Made by a program: the position numbers and the translations under genes. A stretch of DNA of 64,000 nucleotides from Opisthocomus hoazin (Eukaryota; Chordata; Aves; Opisthocomiformes; Opisthocomidae), in contig NC_134436.1 in the NCBI RefSeq assembly GCF_030867145.1, positions 6,200,001-6,264,000 on the forward strand, in the 5' to 3' direction. This document shows, one piece after another, positions 50,151 through 61,785 of the stretch. The notes below the pieces were generated by a model. It saw nothing but the letters and a program-made list of their open reading frames with translations. It ran no database searches and had not been told where the DNA came from. The number at the start of each line of letters is the position of its first letter. Position 1 is the stretch's first letter.

Positions 50151-53135
50151 AGCTGTGCACCAGCTCCCCTGCAACAGGTTGCTCTCCCCGAGAAAGCTGG
50201 CATCCTTGTCTTGATTTAAGCGTACCTAAGGGTGTGTGGTCACTGCGTCAGAGATGTGGCTGCACAGGGACAGGCACATCTTCAGCAGCCTTGGGCCCCA
50301 GCGAAACCGAGAACAGACCTCAGCAGGGGTGAGCTGCCCATGGCCATGACCCTCTGCCATCCCTGCAGCCACAGTCCACAGAGCCACGCTGATTCACGTT
50401 TACCTAATGGGCATCCCGTACTGCTGATGTTTGCTGCTGTCAGTACCTACACTAGCTATATCAAAGCTACTGTATGTCTCTAACTCCCCTCCCGAGTGCA
50501 GCACGTGTGCAGCACACCAGCGACACGCATCCTGACTCATCGGCCGCCCTGCACTCACATACGCCGCAGGAAGAAGGGCTTGTTCCACCAGCCGCCGTAA
50601 AGGGCACCTCATTTCTCAGCGAACATATTTAGCATCTTCTAATTGGGATCTTAGCTTCTTCTCATGCCCACACAGGTCTAACAGTTCCAGTGCTAGAAAA
50701 TCCTGGCGAAGCTCAAAACAGGTTACAGCAATGGTGACCGTCAGATGTTCACCCAAACTGCAAGAACAACCAAGGCTAGTAGCTAGAAACAAAAGTGCAG
50801 CTTCTTTGCAATGCTTTTTATTTCCCCTCTTCCAGTCCTCCCAGGTGGAACAATTTACCCACTGACTATACAGCTCTGAGATTTGCTTGTTAGCACCCCC
50901 AAATTACTAGGTGTAAAGTCAATATCCTTTTGCCTATTTACTCCTAATGAGTCACCAGTCAGAAACTTGAAAAAAAACCGTTACAAATGCAGATGCAGAA
51001 GCAAATGAAATAAAGGCAAGCATCACCACTGAGCAAACCCTGCACAAAGGCCAGGGGCTGGGCACACCACGCAGCACCCTGCCATTGTCACCAGCTAAAA
51101 CCTAACAGCTTTGATTTGCCTCCCACCGGCTAAAACGGTTTGAAATGCAAGGTCTTAACAAAGGTGCAAGACATGGGAGGAATGGGAGGCACTGCTGGGC
51201 ACTTAATCTCCTTTCAGTCTCACACAGGAGCTCCAGGAACCGCTTGCCTGAATTCGGTGGAGTTTCATGAGCGTAGGAATGAGGACAATTGGGCCTCAGC
51301 TGTAACAGAGACCCAGCCCTGTGATCCCTCCATGCAACCAGAAATGTTATTTGGGATTTATACTGAAGTTACCTTTAGGCAAGCTCCTTTGCTGCTGGAA
51401 CCTGGGACAACGTCGCTGATCCCAACAGGGCAAGACCAGCTTTCAGCAGCTATGGAGCTCACACCCTCTACGTCCACACCACGTGTGATTTGAAACAAGG
51501 AACCCAAAGCACCCCTCAGCCTGCTTCAGCACTCGCCCCTGAAAAACCTGCCAGAGCAATAACGGGGGTTTTGTGGTGAGGATATCCCTCACACCCGTAC
51601 CACATGGGGGGGCATCAACACACCGTGAGTCTCATGGCTGTCCCTGGCCAAGCGCTGAGGCCATTTGGACATTACATTTTTAGATTTCTCTGCTGTTTAC
51701 ACGCTGCCCGATTCTTCACCTTTCCCTGCTGTTTCTCCACACCAAGGTCTTCACCACCTCCAGCGGCTGCAGGTGACGTCCCCTGCTGCTAGAGCTCCTC
51801 TCTCGCATCCAACCACCAGTTCCCTCTCCTGCTTGTCCTTCTGAAAGCACTTGAGAACATCAGGTATAAACCAAACCATACCAGCCGTGCCAACTTGAAG
51901 CCAGGATCCCAAGCGTATGTCGCCGACCATATGCTCAAACACCAATGGCTTGCGTCACCATTGTGCCACTCAGGCACAACATCCGCTCCTCCTCCATCCC
52001 ACCAGCCCAGATCTTGGGTGAGGAACTGAAGGAGCTGAGCAGCATCAGAGAACAAGGACTCCTCTCCATGGCACTACCTGGGGCCGGATCCTTCCAGCCA
52101 ACACAGCTGCCACCCAGTTGGGATCACTGGGAAACTGCTTGTTGGAGAAGACCCAAAACTCGTTACAGCTAGAAGAAGGCAGGGTCAAGGCAGATGGCAG
52201 GATGTTTTTTGTATTGCTTGGGGAGGAAAGGCACCCTCTTTGGCAGCTGCAAATGCAGAGGAGGAGAAGGCCTTTTAGGCACTCATTTCAGCTGTCAGAG
52301 ACGAGGGCAAAATAAATCTGAGCACCACCCAGCGATTCTTCAAGCTTAACCACTCACTCCAGGTAGCATCAGCAAAGGAAAGCACATCCCCTAAACGCCT
52401 ACAGCAGAAGTCAGGCACACAAAGCTCAAGAGACATTTAGAAGGTCTCAGCTCCTACCTCACCATAAAAGCATAAACTGTCTGTTACGAGCATTCAGAAA
52501 ATACTTAAAATTCATCAGGGACCGAAGCGTGCGCTATTTATTGCTGGCACAGCTCATTAAAAGTGATGCTCACAGAGTGCAGCCACGCGACCGTTTCCCT
52601 CCAACCCCAACACCCCCTCTCTTCTTCACAGTAAGAAAAAACAGGGGGTTTCTACCGGGCCTTCTCACTCCCTTTTACTTCCAGCTCGCCTTCCCCTTCT
52701 TGCGAGCGCTGAGACCGCAGACGCTCTACACGTGTTCTCCTCTGCATCCGACTGGCAGGCAGTCTGGAAAATGCCAGTATTGGAACGGCCTGAATTCAGC
52801 GGTTTCTGAATGCTGATCGGACACTATTTCGTTCAAGCCACAGATAGTCATTTTTGGGGGGTATTTTCAGCTCCCTTTTTGGACTCTCTCAGATTTCCAA
52901 GCGTCATGCATCAGCAATTTCTCTTCTTGGGAGCTTCATTATTTTTCACCTTTCTGCCGAGCCTAAGGCTCGGTGCAGATTTGTAGGGGACCAGGCTCTT
53001 CCTTCCTCTTCCAGACAGCCACGCAATGCTACTGGCGTTGGTAATGTTTGCTGTGCTCCACCTCGCAGCTGCGGAAATTCCTGACTATCTGGTTTTGAAA
53101 AGAGCTGAGGTGAAATCTGAGCAATTAAAGTGCCT

Positions 53136-53153
53136 TTTTTTTTTTTTTTTTTA
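53136..53153. repeat. Poly-T run
   Basis: About seventeen T residues followed by ACAACATC. On the minus strand it would read as a poly-A tail, but no minus-strand retroposon body was recognised to its right. Confidence 0.7.
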
Positions 53154-54110
53154 CAACATCTAACACCTTTCTTGAGGAAACCCCAACCTGAAAACAGGAA
53201 TGGTCTCACAGCATCTCAAAACACTAAATAATTACTTCTAACCAGGTTACTGATGTGGTCTCCATTGCCACCGTCCCTTTAGCGTCTGTCCATTTGCAAT
53301 GCTTTTATCCGGACGGCACACCTACACGGTGAGGGAATGGTGCAACCCTTGTTTTGGAGATGAGGGAGGGACACATGAGGAGATTGAGGGGATGAAATCT
53401 GTGCCACTTCGTTCTACATGAGGAGCAAAGGTCCTTCTCTCTCCACTGTCTAGGGGGTTCAGCCTCAGTGTCCCACCACCTAACCTGGGCAAAGTTGAGG
53501 GCGGGAGATGCCCCAGCTGAGTGACTTGGCCAACACCACCAACATTACATCTCCAGCAAAGCAAGCTACTGACTTCAGGTCTCTCAAATGGCAACCTAGC
53601 GAGATCCCATGTTATCTTCAAGCAGAAGTGTGCTCTTTACACACCAAGTTTTGAATTTCCCTTCCTGTCTTTAGTTAGGCATGTTCTTAATAGGGTTATT
53701 GACATTATTAATTTCCTCCAAATATTTTTTTATGAAGGACAAATCTCAGTGGCCACTTGACAGCATGCATGGTAATGTATACCAAAGCCAACATTTAAAA
53801 GGCAATTTGTTGCTGATGTTTTCCTTCCCCTCTCTCCAAAGTAAAAGCAATTAAAAAAACCCTTTCAGAAATGTAGACTAGCCTATTCACAGGGTACATT
53901 TAATTGCATCCCAAGAACCGACTTGAATTCACAACTGGCCAAATGTGTAGATATGGGAAAACCTCAGATACCACAATACAAGGCTTGATAACAGCCACTA
54001 ATGTACAACAACTGGAATAAACTCAAAGGAGCTCTCTCAGCATTTGTGCACGGAACCACTCATGGCCTAGAAATATATTTAAAATTATGCAAACTTCTTC
54101 CAGAACTTTG

Positions 54111-54168
54111 TCATAGAATCTTAAAATGGCTTGTGTTGGAAGGGACCTTAGAGATCATCTCCCCGTAC
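54111..54168 (-). mobile_element. CR1 LINE 3' fragment
   Basis: TCATAGAATCTTAAAATGGC, then TTGTGTTGGAAGGGACCTTA and GAGATCATCT, is the complement of a CR1 3' end, about 58 bases, after which similarity stops. Confidence 0.85.
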
Positions 54169-55741
54169 CCAGCCGGCGGTCCCCAGGTACAAATGGCAGA
54201 TAAAAGTAATCTTCGTACTAATATGCACAGTGCATTTTCAGAGTCACGGAGGAGAAAGGGAAGCCCAAACTTTGTTTCTGCATTATTTCATCACAGCCAG
54301 GGAAGAACATTTAGCAAAGCAGCTGCTTGAGCTTCACGGGAAAAACCCGTAATCACAGCAAGGCAGGAACAGATATCATATTGACCTGTCTTCAGGGTCT
54401 GGCATTCACATTTTCATAAAGTGTCTCGGAAGATAAATCGCTATACTAATAATATTTGTATTGATTATCTAAACTGAAGCAGCAATCGACTCCATTGTCT
54501 CACTTCCTCTTAAATTGCTCACAGATGGGATCCTATTTCCTATTCTGCATTTCTAATGGGAACACTTAAATCACAGCACAGAATTATACACACGCACAAA
54601 CTGTTAACAAAAACCCTTTTATGACTTGCATGAAAATAAAGATTTTTCACTTTGTAGCTCACTTTCCACTCCACGCAGAAATTAAAAATGACAGATTATC
54701 AGCAGACCTCTAAATTACTTCTCGTTGTTATTTCTGGGTCCCTAATATTTACTGACAGACAGGCCTATGTTTTCTGAACCCTGATCAGTGATTACAGAGA
54801 CTTGAAGTTTGGACACAGAGCTAAAGGGTGATTTTTTTAAATTTTTTTCCCTCTCCTGTGAAAGTCAAGGCTCTTTAAGCTATGTCAAGGTCCAGAAGCA
54901 GGGAAATCAAAAATCACTGTGGTGTCAGAGGAAAAATAAGCAACAGCTTCTGCTGTTACTACAGGTACAAAGCAGGGACTGCTGCAGCGAGAGCTGAACT
55001 GCAGGTGTGAAGCTGGCCACAGTGGGAGCTCGGGGTAGTGACTATCAAAAGCGAGTAAGGAAATGGGCAACAAATACATTGCTTGAAATAGGTTTGTCAA
55101 GAACCAAAAAGCAAAAGGCTTGGATTTTTCTTCCCAGACTTCGCATCCCACCTTAAGCAGAGTTTTTCCTTACCCTGGTACAGGCAGAAAGTATGGCAGA
55201 ATAAAAAATAAAAACGCCTCAAACGTGCAGACGGTTTGTATAAGCCGCTTACAGCACATTTCAAATGGCTGCTGAACTTTTCAGAGTCACCTGGAAGGCG
55301 AGGGCAGCCCAGGTTCCTCGCTGCCCGGCGCAGCCTGGGACCCCCAGCCCCAGCCCCGCACGTTGGTCGGCGAAGCAGCTCCAGTTCATCCCCACGCCTG
55401 CGTTCAACGGAAAACTTCGCCACTGCCCCACTGCAGATGAGAAGGGGAAGCATTTTAAGGAAAAAAAACATTAAAAAAATAAAGAAAATAAACCAACTGG
55501 TGGATGTTGGGCAAGAAGGGGAAAAACACAGAGCCAAAACACAGCAGCTGGATGGCGAAGGCTCCTTCGGCTCAGGCCAGTCCCCAGGACCCATATGACT
55601 GTACAGCTGCCATGGTGAATGATCATCCCTTACGCTGAGGTCAGCGCTGCCCCCGGGCTAAGTAAGCGAAAATAAATGGTTTAGAAGATAAAAGGTCTTT
55701 TAAAAAAATTATTTGTCTTGTTGTCATGTCAGAACTGTAAT

Positions 55742-55772
55742 GGGAAGGGACTGGAGGGAAGGGACTGGAGGC
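55742..55772 (+). repeat. Short tandem duplication
   Basis: Two adjacent copies of a unit containing GGGAAGGGACTGGA. It is minor local duplication in the intron. Confidence 0.65.
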
Positions 55773-56159
55773 AGTGATACGGCGCTTAAATAGGAAACAG
55801 CCATCCTGATGGTTCAGCGGAATAAATTACAAAGCAAATCACGGCTCAGGCGGGGCAGCGGGCTGAGCTGCGCTGGACGAAGAGCCGCTTTGCACACACC
55901 TGGGCAGAGAAGAAAAGCAGGTTTCTGAACGCTCAGCCCGTGGAAATACAGCTATATTTAACTAACCCCAATTGCTGCTTTGGGCTACATCTTCCATCTT
56001 TCTTGCAGGTTAATTCTGTGCCTTCCAGGCACAATGAGTTCAGTTTTGTCTTCCCAGGAGGGGGATCAAAATTGATTTTAACTGTTCTCGGAAGGGAAAG
56101 GGTTAATCAGGTTTCCCAAGGCAGCTTGCTGTTAAGGTGCCAGAAATACTGAGGGGCTA

Positions 56160-56430
56160 GAATGACTTGCTAAAGATGGGACAATGGCACTGGTATTTTG
56201 CATTTGTTTCCAGGCTTTGAGATAGAACAAATGGGAGTCATTAGTGAAATGAGTTTAGGGAGTTCTAAATTAGCTGTCAGGCTGCCAAACCCGGAGAAGT
56301 GCTATGTCAGCTCATTAATTCTGGAGAGCACAGGATTACCCAAACCTAGGAAGGCATCCTGCAAAATTCAGAGTCAATTAAAGGAGGCTATTTTGCTATA
56401 ATAATATTTTCCACACATATTACACCTCCT
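56160..56430. promoter_or_regulatory. AT-rich candidate non-coding element
   Basis: The block is CpG-poor, with ACAATGG (SOX-type) near 56180, ATTAGT and TCATTAATTC motifs, and TCAATTAAAG near 56375. There is no coding potential or repeat similarity. Candidate regulatory DNA by composition only. Confidence 0.25.
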
Positions 56431-57479
56431 CATGGAACAGAGCCCACTTCTACCACAAACGAAACCTCTGGCGGGATGGAGTGTGGCTGATGTCTAGACA
56501 GCTGTAATGTGCTCTCCATGGGCTTGTCTCTGGGAAGCTCCAGCTACAGAACGGAAGGCTGGGACTGCAAGCTGCGGCGAACATCACCCAGGCCGGGGTG
56601 GCCCCAGGAAGGAGGTACCCGTCTCCCCGAGCTCCTTGCTCTCCCCGTAACACCCAAAAAAGCACATCTGTATGGGGCGTGACGTTCTGCACCAGGAACG
56701 CCCACCACACGTGGAGGTGACCCCTGGCATCCTGCACGCACAACGCCTCTTGAATTTCCTTCCCTCCTTGGTCTACCTGACCCCAGATTTGTCGACACCC
56801 TGCTAGCAAACCCACGCTTTGTCAACCTCTCCAAACCTCCCGTCTCAGGAGCATCTCTTGAGTCCTGAGCTAAATCCCACTGAACTCAGGAGAAGTCTTT
56901 GAGAGGACTTCACTAGCTCAGGGCCCACCGCCCCGGGTGGCTGAAAACGCCAGCAGCGACGGGATGCCGAGGAGGAGAGATGTCACACCCGTGCGCTGCC
57001 CCTCGTGCGGGGTGTCCTCAAAGCCTCCCATGCTGTAGACGAGAAGGTTTATAAAACAGATGGTTTGTAACCTTCTAAGGGACCCAAGAGTTTTTCTGAA
57101 CTGTGACAGACTAGGTCAATGGACAAAATACCACCGGGTAGCAACCTGGAACACACTGACTTAATAATGTACCCGCACATCCCGTATCCCAGCCGTCAGG
57201 ACACCCAAGCACTCACGGCAAATAAAAGTCACCTCCAGGGAGAGGGCAAGCCCAAAGACCTCTCACACCCCCCTCGCCTCTCTCCTGATGGCTATCACTT
57301 CTCATTGCCCCGCAAGGCAGCAGTAGCCAGGGACAAATTAAAACAAAAATCACATGGCTGTGAAATACAAATGAGGCAAAAAAATGCCTTCACCCAACCA
57401 AGCGAGCTCTGTCTCCCCAACTGCGCCGGATACAAAGATCGTGAGCAAACAGGATAGAATGTCTTCTGCCTTTTGTGAA

Positions 57480-58110
57480 ATGAAAATAAATGAAAGGATC
57501 TAAGGTTTCAGGTCACTGATCCCTCTCTTCCCTATCTCTACCATTTATCGGAGGTAGAATATAAAGGTTCCAGGTCCTTTTCTTTTTTTTTGTCAGCACT
57601 TTAATGGTTGTTTTTTCTCCTTCCCCCTTTCATTTTCGGAATGAAAGGACCACTTAGAAACCTGTAAAGTAATAATAAGCTTATAACAGGAATATTGTTT
57701 TTTCTGGGCCAGTGCAAACGCCTTCTGAATAGCTCGAAGAGATTAAAGTAAAAAAGCAATCTGTAAATAGATCAGTCTTTTAATTAGTTTATAGTCTGTT
57801 AAGAGATAATATTTTGCTCACATAGATCGTCTGTTATCTAAAGATCTCAGAGCACTTTAGGAACATCAATTAAGCCTTAAAAAAAAACAAAACAACCTTA
57901 GGAGATAGGTAAGTGTATTTAGATTAATTAGTGTTGCTGTGAGCAGCAGGCATTATTATGAGATTTAATTTAGTCCAATAATTGACTTATCTGTTAATGG
58001 ATTCTAATTCATCTGAGAAGGGATCAAATCCATCTGATTAAAAGGATTACATCGACTCAATTAATTCTATTAACTGACTTAATTTGCCATTTAATAATTC
58101 GACACATGGG
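57480..58110. promoter_or_regulatory. Long AT-rich block rich in TAATTA-type sites
   Basis: About 630 bases of very AT-rich, nearly CpG-free sequence bounded by GC-richer flanks. It carries homeodomain cores TTAATTAG at about 57780-57787 and 57924-57931, CAATTAATT near 58058-58066 and several ATTAA/TAAT cores. There is no open frame. An ancient repeat tail appears to lie inside (57845-57915). It lies about 3.5 kb from the FGF18 exon at 61605. This is among the best candidates for a conserved enhancer in the window, but conservation could not be tested. Confidence 0.35.
57845..57915 (+). mobile_element. Possible ancient amniote SINE/LINE tail relic
   Basis: TCTCAGAGCACTTTAGGAAC followed by ATCAATTAAGCC, and after an A-rich insert ACAACCTTAGGAGATAGGTA, resembles the recalled tail of old amniote interspersed repeats (pattern CAAAGCGCTTTACAAACATT, then CTGTGAGGTAGGTAAGTA). 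The order and spacing are plausible. The family cannot be named with certainty. Confidence 0.4.
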
Positions 58111-58503
58111 GCCAGATCTTGGCCCTGAAGAACACATAAACCAAAAATTACACACCGGAATTCTTACGCCAGCAAAACTGTGCATTGCAGAGCACGCATT
58201 CTTCCTTGCACGTGGCATTTGCGGACCGGGATAAAACACTCAAGGGGGCTTCCTCGGGGCGGATTCCCCCAGCCCTGTGTATCTTCTCTCCCTGAACCAG
58301 GGCTGCTGGTCATTTTGCTGTACTCACGGTGGCCGCCTCGAAAGGAGCAATTCGCTGCCTGAGATTTGCCACCTCCCCTCTGTTCTGGGCATTCCCTTCA
58401 ACCAAGAGGCGAGAAGTTTTACAGAAGTCAATAAAACCTTGCAATAAAACTAAGCTCCCTTCAAAGGCAGGACAACCCTCCCACACCAGCCATTTGGAAG
58501 CTG

Positions 58504-58519
58504 CAAAAAAAAAAAAAGT
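58504..58519. repeat. Poly-A run
   Basis: About fourteen A residues (CTGCAAAAAA and onward, then GTGCATC) inside the large intron. Confidence 0.7.
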
Positions 58520-58877
58520 GCATCTCTTCACTTGGACACTGTCCTTTAACCAGTGGGGAATGTATGGGAGGAGAGGGGAAAGAGGTGCCAAAATGTTATT
58601 AGCTCCCCCATCCTTAAAACTGGCTAGCGTTAATTGCTGGTGATGAGCACTATGGGGGTTTAGCCACAGCCACACCGCTTGACTGAGCTTCCCACATTAA
58701 GACCGAGTCTGCGCTGCCGTTGCCTGATGTTACCCTCTCTTAACAGGACTGAGTGGTTGGGAGAATTCAGCACTGGAGCCAGCTCACGGGCACCTTTTCC
58801 CACATCTCTTGCCTTTTGTCAGGCACTGGCTCTTGCTCGTCCTCCCAAAGCCTTCCCTGGGCTGTAATCCCAAGGAC

Positions 58878-59344
58878 GGGAGCTACTGGAGAGAGTCCAG
58901 TGGAGGGCTACGAGGATGATGAGGGGGCTGGAGCATCTCTCCTGCGAGGAAAGGCTGAGGGAGCTGGGCTTGTTTAGCCTGAAGAAGAGAAGGCTGAGAG
59001 GAGACCTTATAAATGTCTAGAAATATCTGAAGGGTGGGTGTCAGGAGGACGGGGCCAGGCTCTTTTCAGTGGTGCCCAGCGACAGGACAAGGGGCAACGG
59101 GCACAAACTGAAGCAGAGGAAGTTCCAGCTGGACACGAGGAAGAACTTCTTCACTCTGAGGGTGACGGAGCCCTGGAACAGGCTGCCCAGGGAGGTTGTG
59201 GAGTCTCCTTCTCTGGAGATATTCCAGACCCACCTGGACAAGGTCCTGTGCAGCCTGCTCTGAGTGACCCTGCTTCGGCAGGGGGTTGGACTGGATGACC
59301 CACAGAGGTCCCTTCCAACCCCCATCACCCTGTGATTCTGTGAT
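58878..59344 (+). mobile_element. CR1 LINE, well-preserved 3' portion
   Basis: The sequence follows the avian CR1 pattern from GGAGAGAGTCCAGTGGAGGG, through GAGGAAAGGCTGAGGGAGCT and GGTGTCAGGAGGACGGGGCC, to the 3' terminus TGTGATTCTGTGATG. Its + strand translation retains the C-terminal reverse-transcriptase tail ([20 protein letters not shown] is the closest recognisable part, with one substitution). It is 5'-truncated at about 467 bases. High similarity to the opposite-strand copy at 20576-20840 suggests the same, relatively young subfamily. Confidence 0.92.
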
Positions 59345-60003
59345 GTCAATCCACACCACCTCCGCCTCCAGCTCCCCTGTCAGTGGGGACAGGGTTAAGA
59401 CAGCGGAGAGGCCGTGGGAGGCTGCAAGGGTGACAGAGGCAGGAGAGGAGCTGAGCGCTCCCCAGCACCAAGCCTGGATGCGACTCGCTGTGCCAGCATT
59501 GAGGCAGCGACAGAGGGAAGAGGAGAAAGAGGGCAGGAGGAAAAACAGCCATCTGCCATGCGAGGGGAGAGGTGTCCTCCTTCAGAGGCAGATCCAACCA
59601 GCGAGACGGAGACGTGGATCAAAAGTTTGCTACTGTTGAGATCCCCAGACCTGGTTTAAGCCTCTCTCTGCTCTTGATCAAAGGTTACTCCATAATAATG
59701 CCTCGGGGGGAGGGGTTCCCTGCACATAATGAATCCTGTGTCATTGCCTTTGTATCCAGTTTTGGCTGCAACACAGATGGTTCTCACTTCAGTAACTCTG
59801 ACATCTCTCCCCCCTTCATTATCACAGCCAGGAGCTCTGCGTGGTCACATCCCGGACCTCCACGTCCCACCTCACTGTCTCCCCGATTATCATGCTCCGA
59901 GTGTTCCCGTGCCAAGCAAGATGATGAACAGATTTCCATAACCTTTCAGCACGGCGAGGGACGGGAAGGCTTTGCAGCTTGGCGCGTCAAGGAGTTTCAT
60001 TAG

Positions 60004-60195
60004 GAGGCGCGGGGGGGAGGGAGCGGGTGGGGGTGTCAGCGAATGGCCACCACGGCCCGAGCGCTCCGGGACCATGCCGGCGACGCGACCCAGGCACCGG
60101 GGAGCTCCCCGGATGGGAAACCTCAGGCTCTGCGACCGCGCAGCATCGCCACCGGCCACGAGCACACTCCCGCACGAGGATTCGTTGTTCAGACA
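60004..60195. promoter_or_regulatory. CpG-rich patch 1.4 kb from an FGF18 exon
   Basis: By hand count there are about 22 CpG dinucleotides in about 190 bases (for example CCGGCGACGCGACCC), in GC-rich DNA preceded by a G-rich run near 60011-60018. It lies inside the large intron, downstream of exon 61605-61785 in the direction of transcription. It is too short for a formal island, but clearly distinct from its surroundings. Confidence 0.4.
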
Positions 60196-61604
60196 CGATT
60201 GCATATGTATGAAGGGGACAAGATGGGCTTTGACACATAAATTAGCACTTGTCAGCTGCTCATGGGCACACTTCCCTGCTGCACCCCACTGTAAATGCTG
60301 CCTTCTTTTATGGAGAGGAAGACTACATCACGCTACCTGACAGTCACTGCCGGCAAGAGCGTTCCCTGGGAAGCCAGCAGCGAGCACGCAGCGGCTAGTT
60401 TACATACCAAGCCTTAAGAGGATGAATACAATAAAATGACACAATAAGTAGCAGCCAAGTGGTGCCTTCCACTCCTGTTCTATCTGGAAATTTGGGAATG
60501 ACAAGGGACAAGGCTGATGAGACCTCGGAGCAGGGCTTCCTCTGAGAGAGTGGGTGACTGCACAAGAGTGGTGGGGTTCATTCCACACCAGCCAGGTGCT
60601 TCTCGCTGTCACCCCCCGTGGCACAGCTCGCCCTGCTCCTCTGCCCGTGCCGGCAGCCAGCGTGTAACCTCATCCTGCCCGAAGCTCCCCCAGGCAACAA
60701 CCGTTCCCAGGTCTTGAGCTGCCGTCATCGTAGCCCACCTCCACCGCACCCACGCTGCACGTGAAGTCAACTGATGCCGTTTCACACCTCTTATGATCCC
60801 TTCTATCACAGCCTCGTGTGAACGTGCATGCTAGCCGATGCGTACACACACCCCTGCAGCGACGCATGAACGCACGGGGCTGTGCATCCATAGGAGAGAA
60901 AGGACCAGTTCTCTGAACAGCCCTAAAACCTTTCCAGCAACCAACTGGACCAAAAGTATCTCTGCCACAACCATCTCAAAGTGTACCAGAATTACAGAGT
61001 TTTTTTCATCATCCAACCTGCTAGCAGCATTTCTAGCTTGTGTGCAAATCACCGTGAGAACAGCTGAACACACGGTTAGCCTGGGGGAAGTTCAATTCTT
61101 TGCGTTCCTGCAGGATCCACACGACCCATATTCAACTTAAGCTCAGAGGTACTCTCAAAGCTCCAAAGTCTGCTTGATTTCAGCTCAAACCAAACATCCC
61201 CCCAGCCTAGAAAGGTGACGGTGTTTCACTGAACTCACACAAACTCGAGCCCAGAGTTCATGGGGAAAGAACATCCCCAGTCGCCAACCTGGGGATCGTT
61301 TACAAATTCCAGCAGACGCTGGGCAGAAAAGGATTCTTCTCTTCAAGCACGACCATACACTAATAAATTTGGGCATGACACTACTGTGGGAACTGCCTGC
61401 AGCTGGGAGCCAGGCTGACAGCCTGCTCCAACACAACAAATCCCATGTTCTTAACCCAGAAAGGTTTTTTTTCCCCCTTTTATCCTGTTTTTTTTTTTAT
61501 CGCTGCTCTTATTCTTCTCCCAAGATGTTCTCAGCCCAGCAGGATTAGATAGAGGATTAAAGCCTTTGACCGGGAGAATGGGGGATCCCAGTAAATATTC
61601 TTAC

Positions 61605-61785
61605 CATATTTATCTCCGTCTTCTCCTTTGGCACTGATCCTCCTGCCAAGCACTTGGATGTGCTTCCCACTCGTCCTGCTGTAGAGCTGATAGAGCCGAA
61701 GCTGCTTCCTGCTCACGTCGTCCCTCGCTCGCGTCTGGTTCTCCACGTGTATCCGAAAATCTACATTCTCCTCGGCAGCAAACAT
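61605..61785 (-). CDS. FGF18: FGF18 coding exon, residues 24-83 (N-terminal part of mature protein)
   Basis: This 181-base exon encodes 60 whole codons (MFAAEENVDF at the start, GEDGDKY at the end) plus the first base of an Ala codon. The acceptor is a pyrimidine-rich tract ending CTCTCAG just upstream of 61785, and the donor is G|GTAAG at 61605/61604. The ENQT motif supplies a likely N-glycosylation site at Asn39. The segment RLYQLYSRTSGKHIQVL is the start of the FGF beta-trefoil core, characteristic of the FGF8/17/18 subfamily. The exon opens with an ATG exactly at the splice junction. I treat this Met as an internal residue because the upstream signal-peptide codons are needed for a 207-residue protein. 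From memory, the human protein reads VLVAEEN here, so the first residues are the least conserved part. FGF8 and FGF17 are excluded mainly by the C-terminal exon. Confidence 0.96.

Larger units (their letters stand above)
35714..61604 (-). other. FGF18: FGF18 large intron (about 25.9 kb)
   Basis: The GT-AG intron runs from GTAAG (61604 downward) to TTCACAAG (35714 upward) and interrupts the Ala codon after its first base. It contains CR1 copies or fragments at 45717-45815, 47052-47111, 50053-50150, 54111-54168 and 58878-59344, a CpG island (46065-46650), a CpG-rich patch (60004-60195), a 31-base tandem duplication (41340-41401) and AT-rich blocks. Stretches of over 300 bases between these (35.7-38.2, 38.4-41.3, 41.4-45.7, 47.1-50.0, 50.2-54.1, 54.2-56.1, 60.2-61.6 kb) show no gene. 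A weak old-CR1 resemblance at about 36325-36420 was not strong enough to list. Confidence 0.9.
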
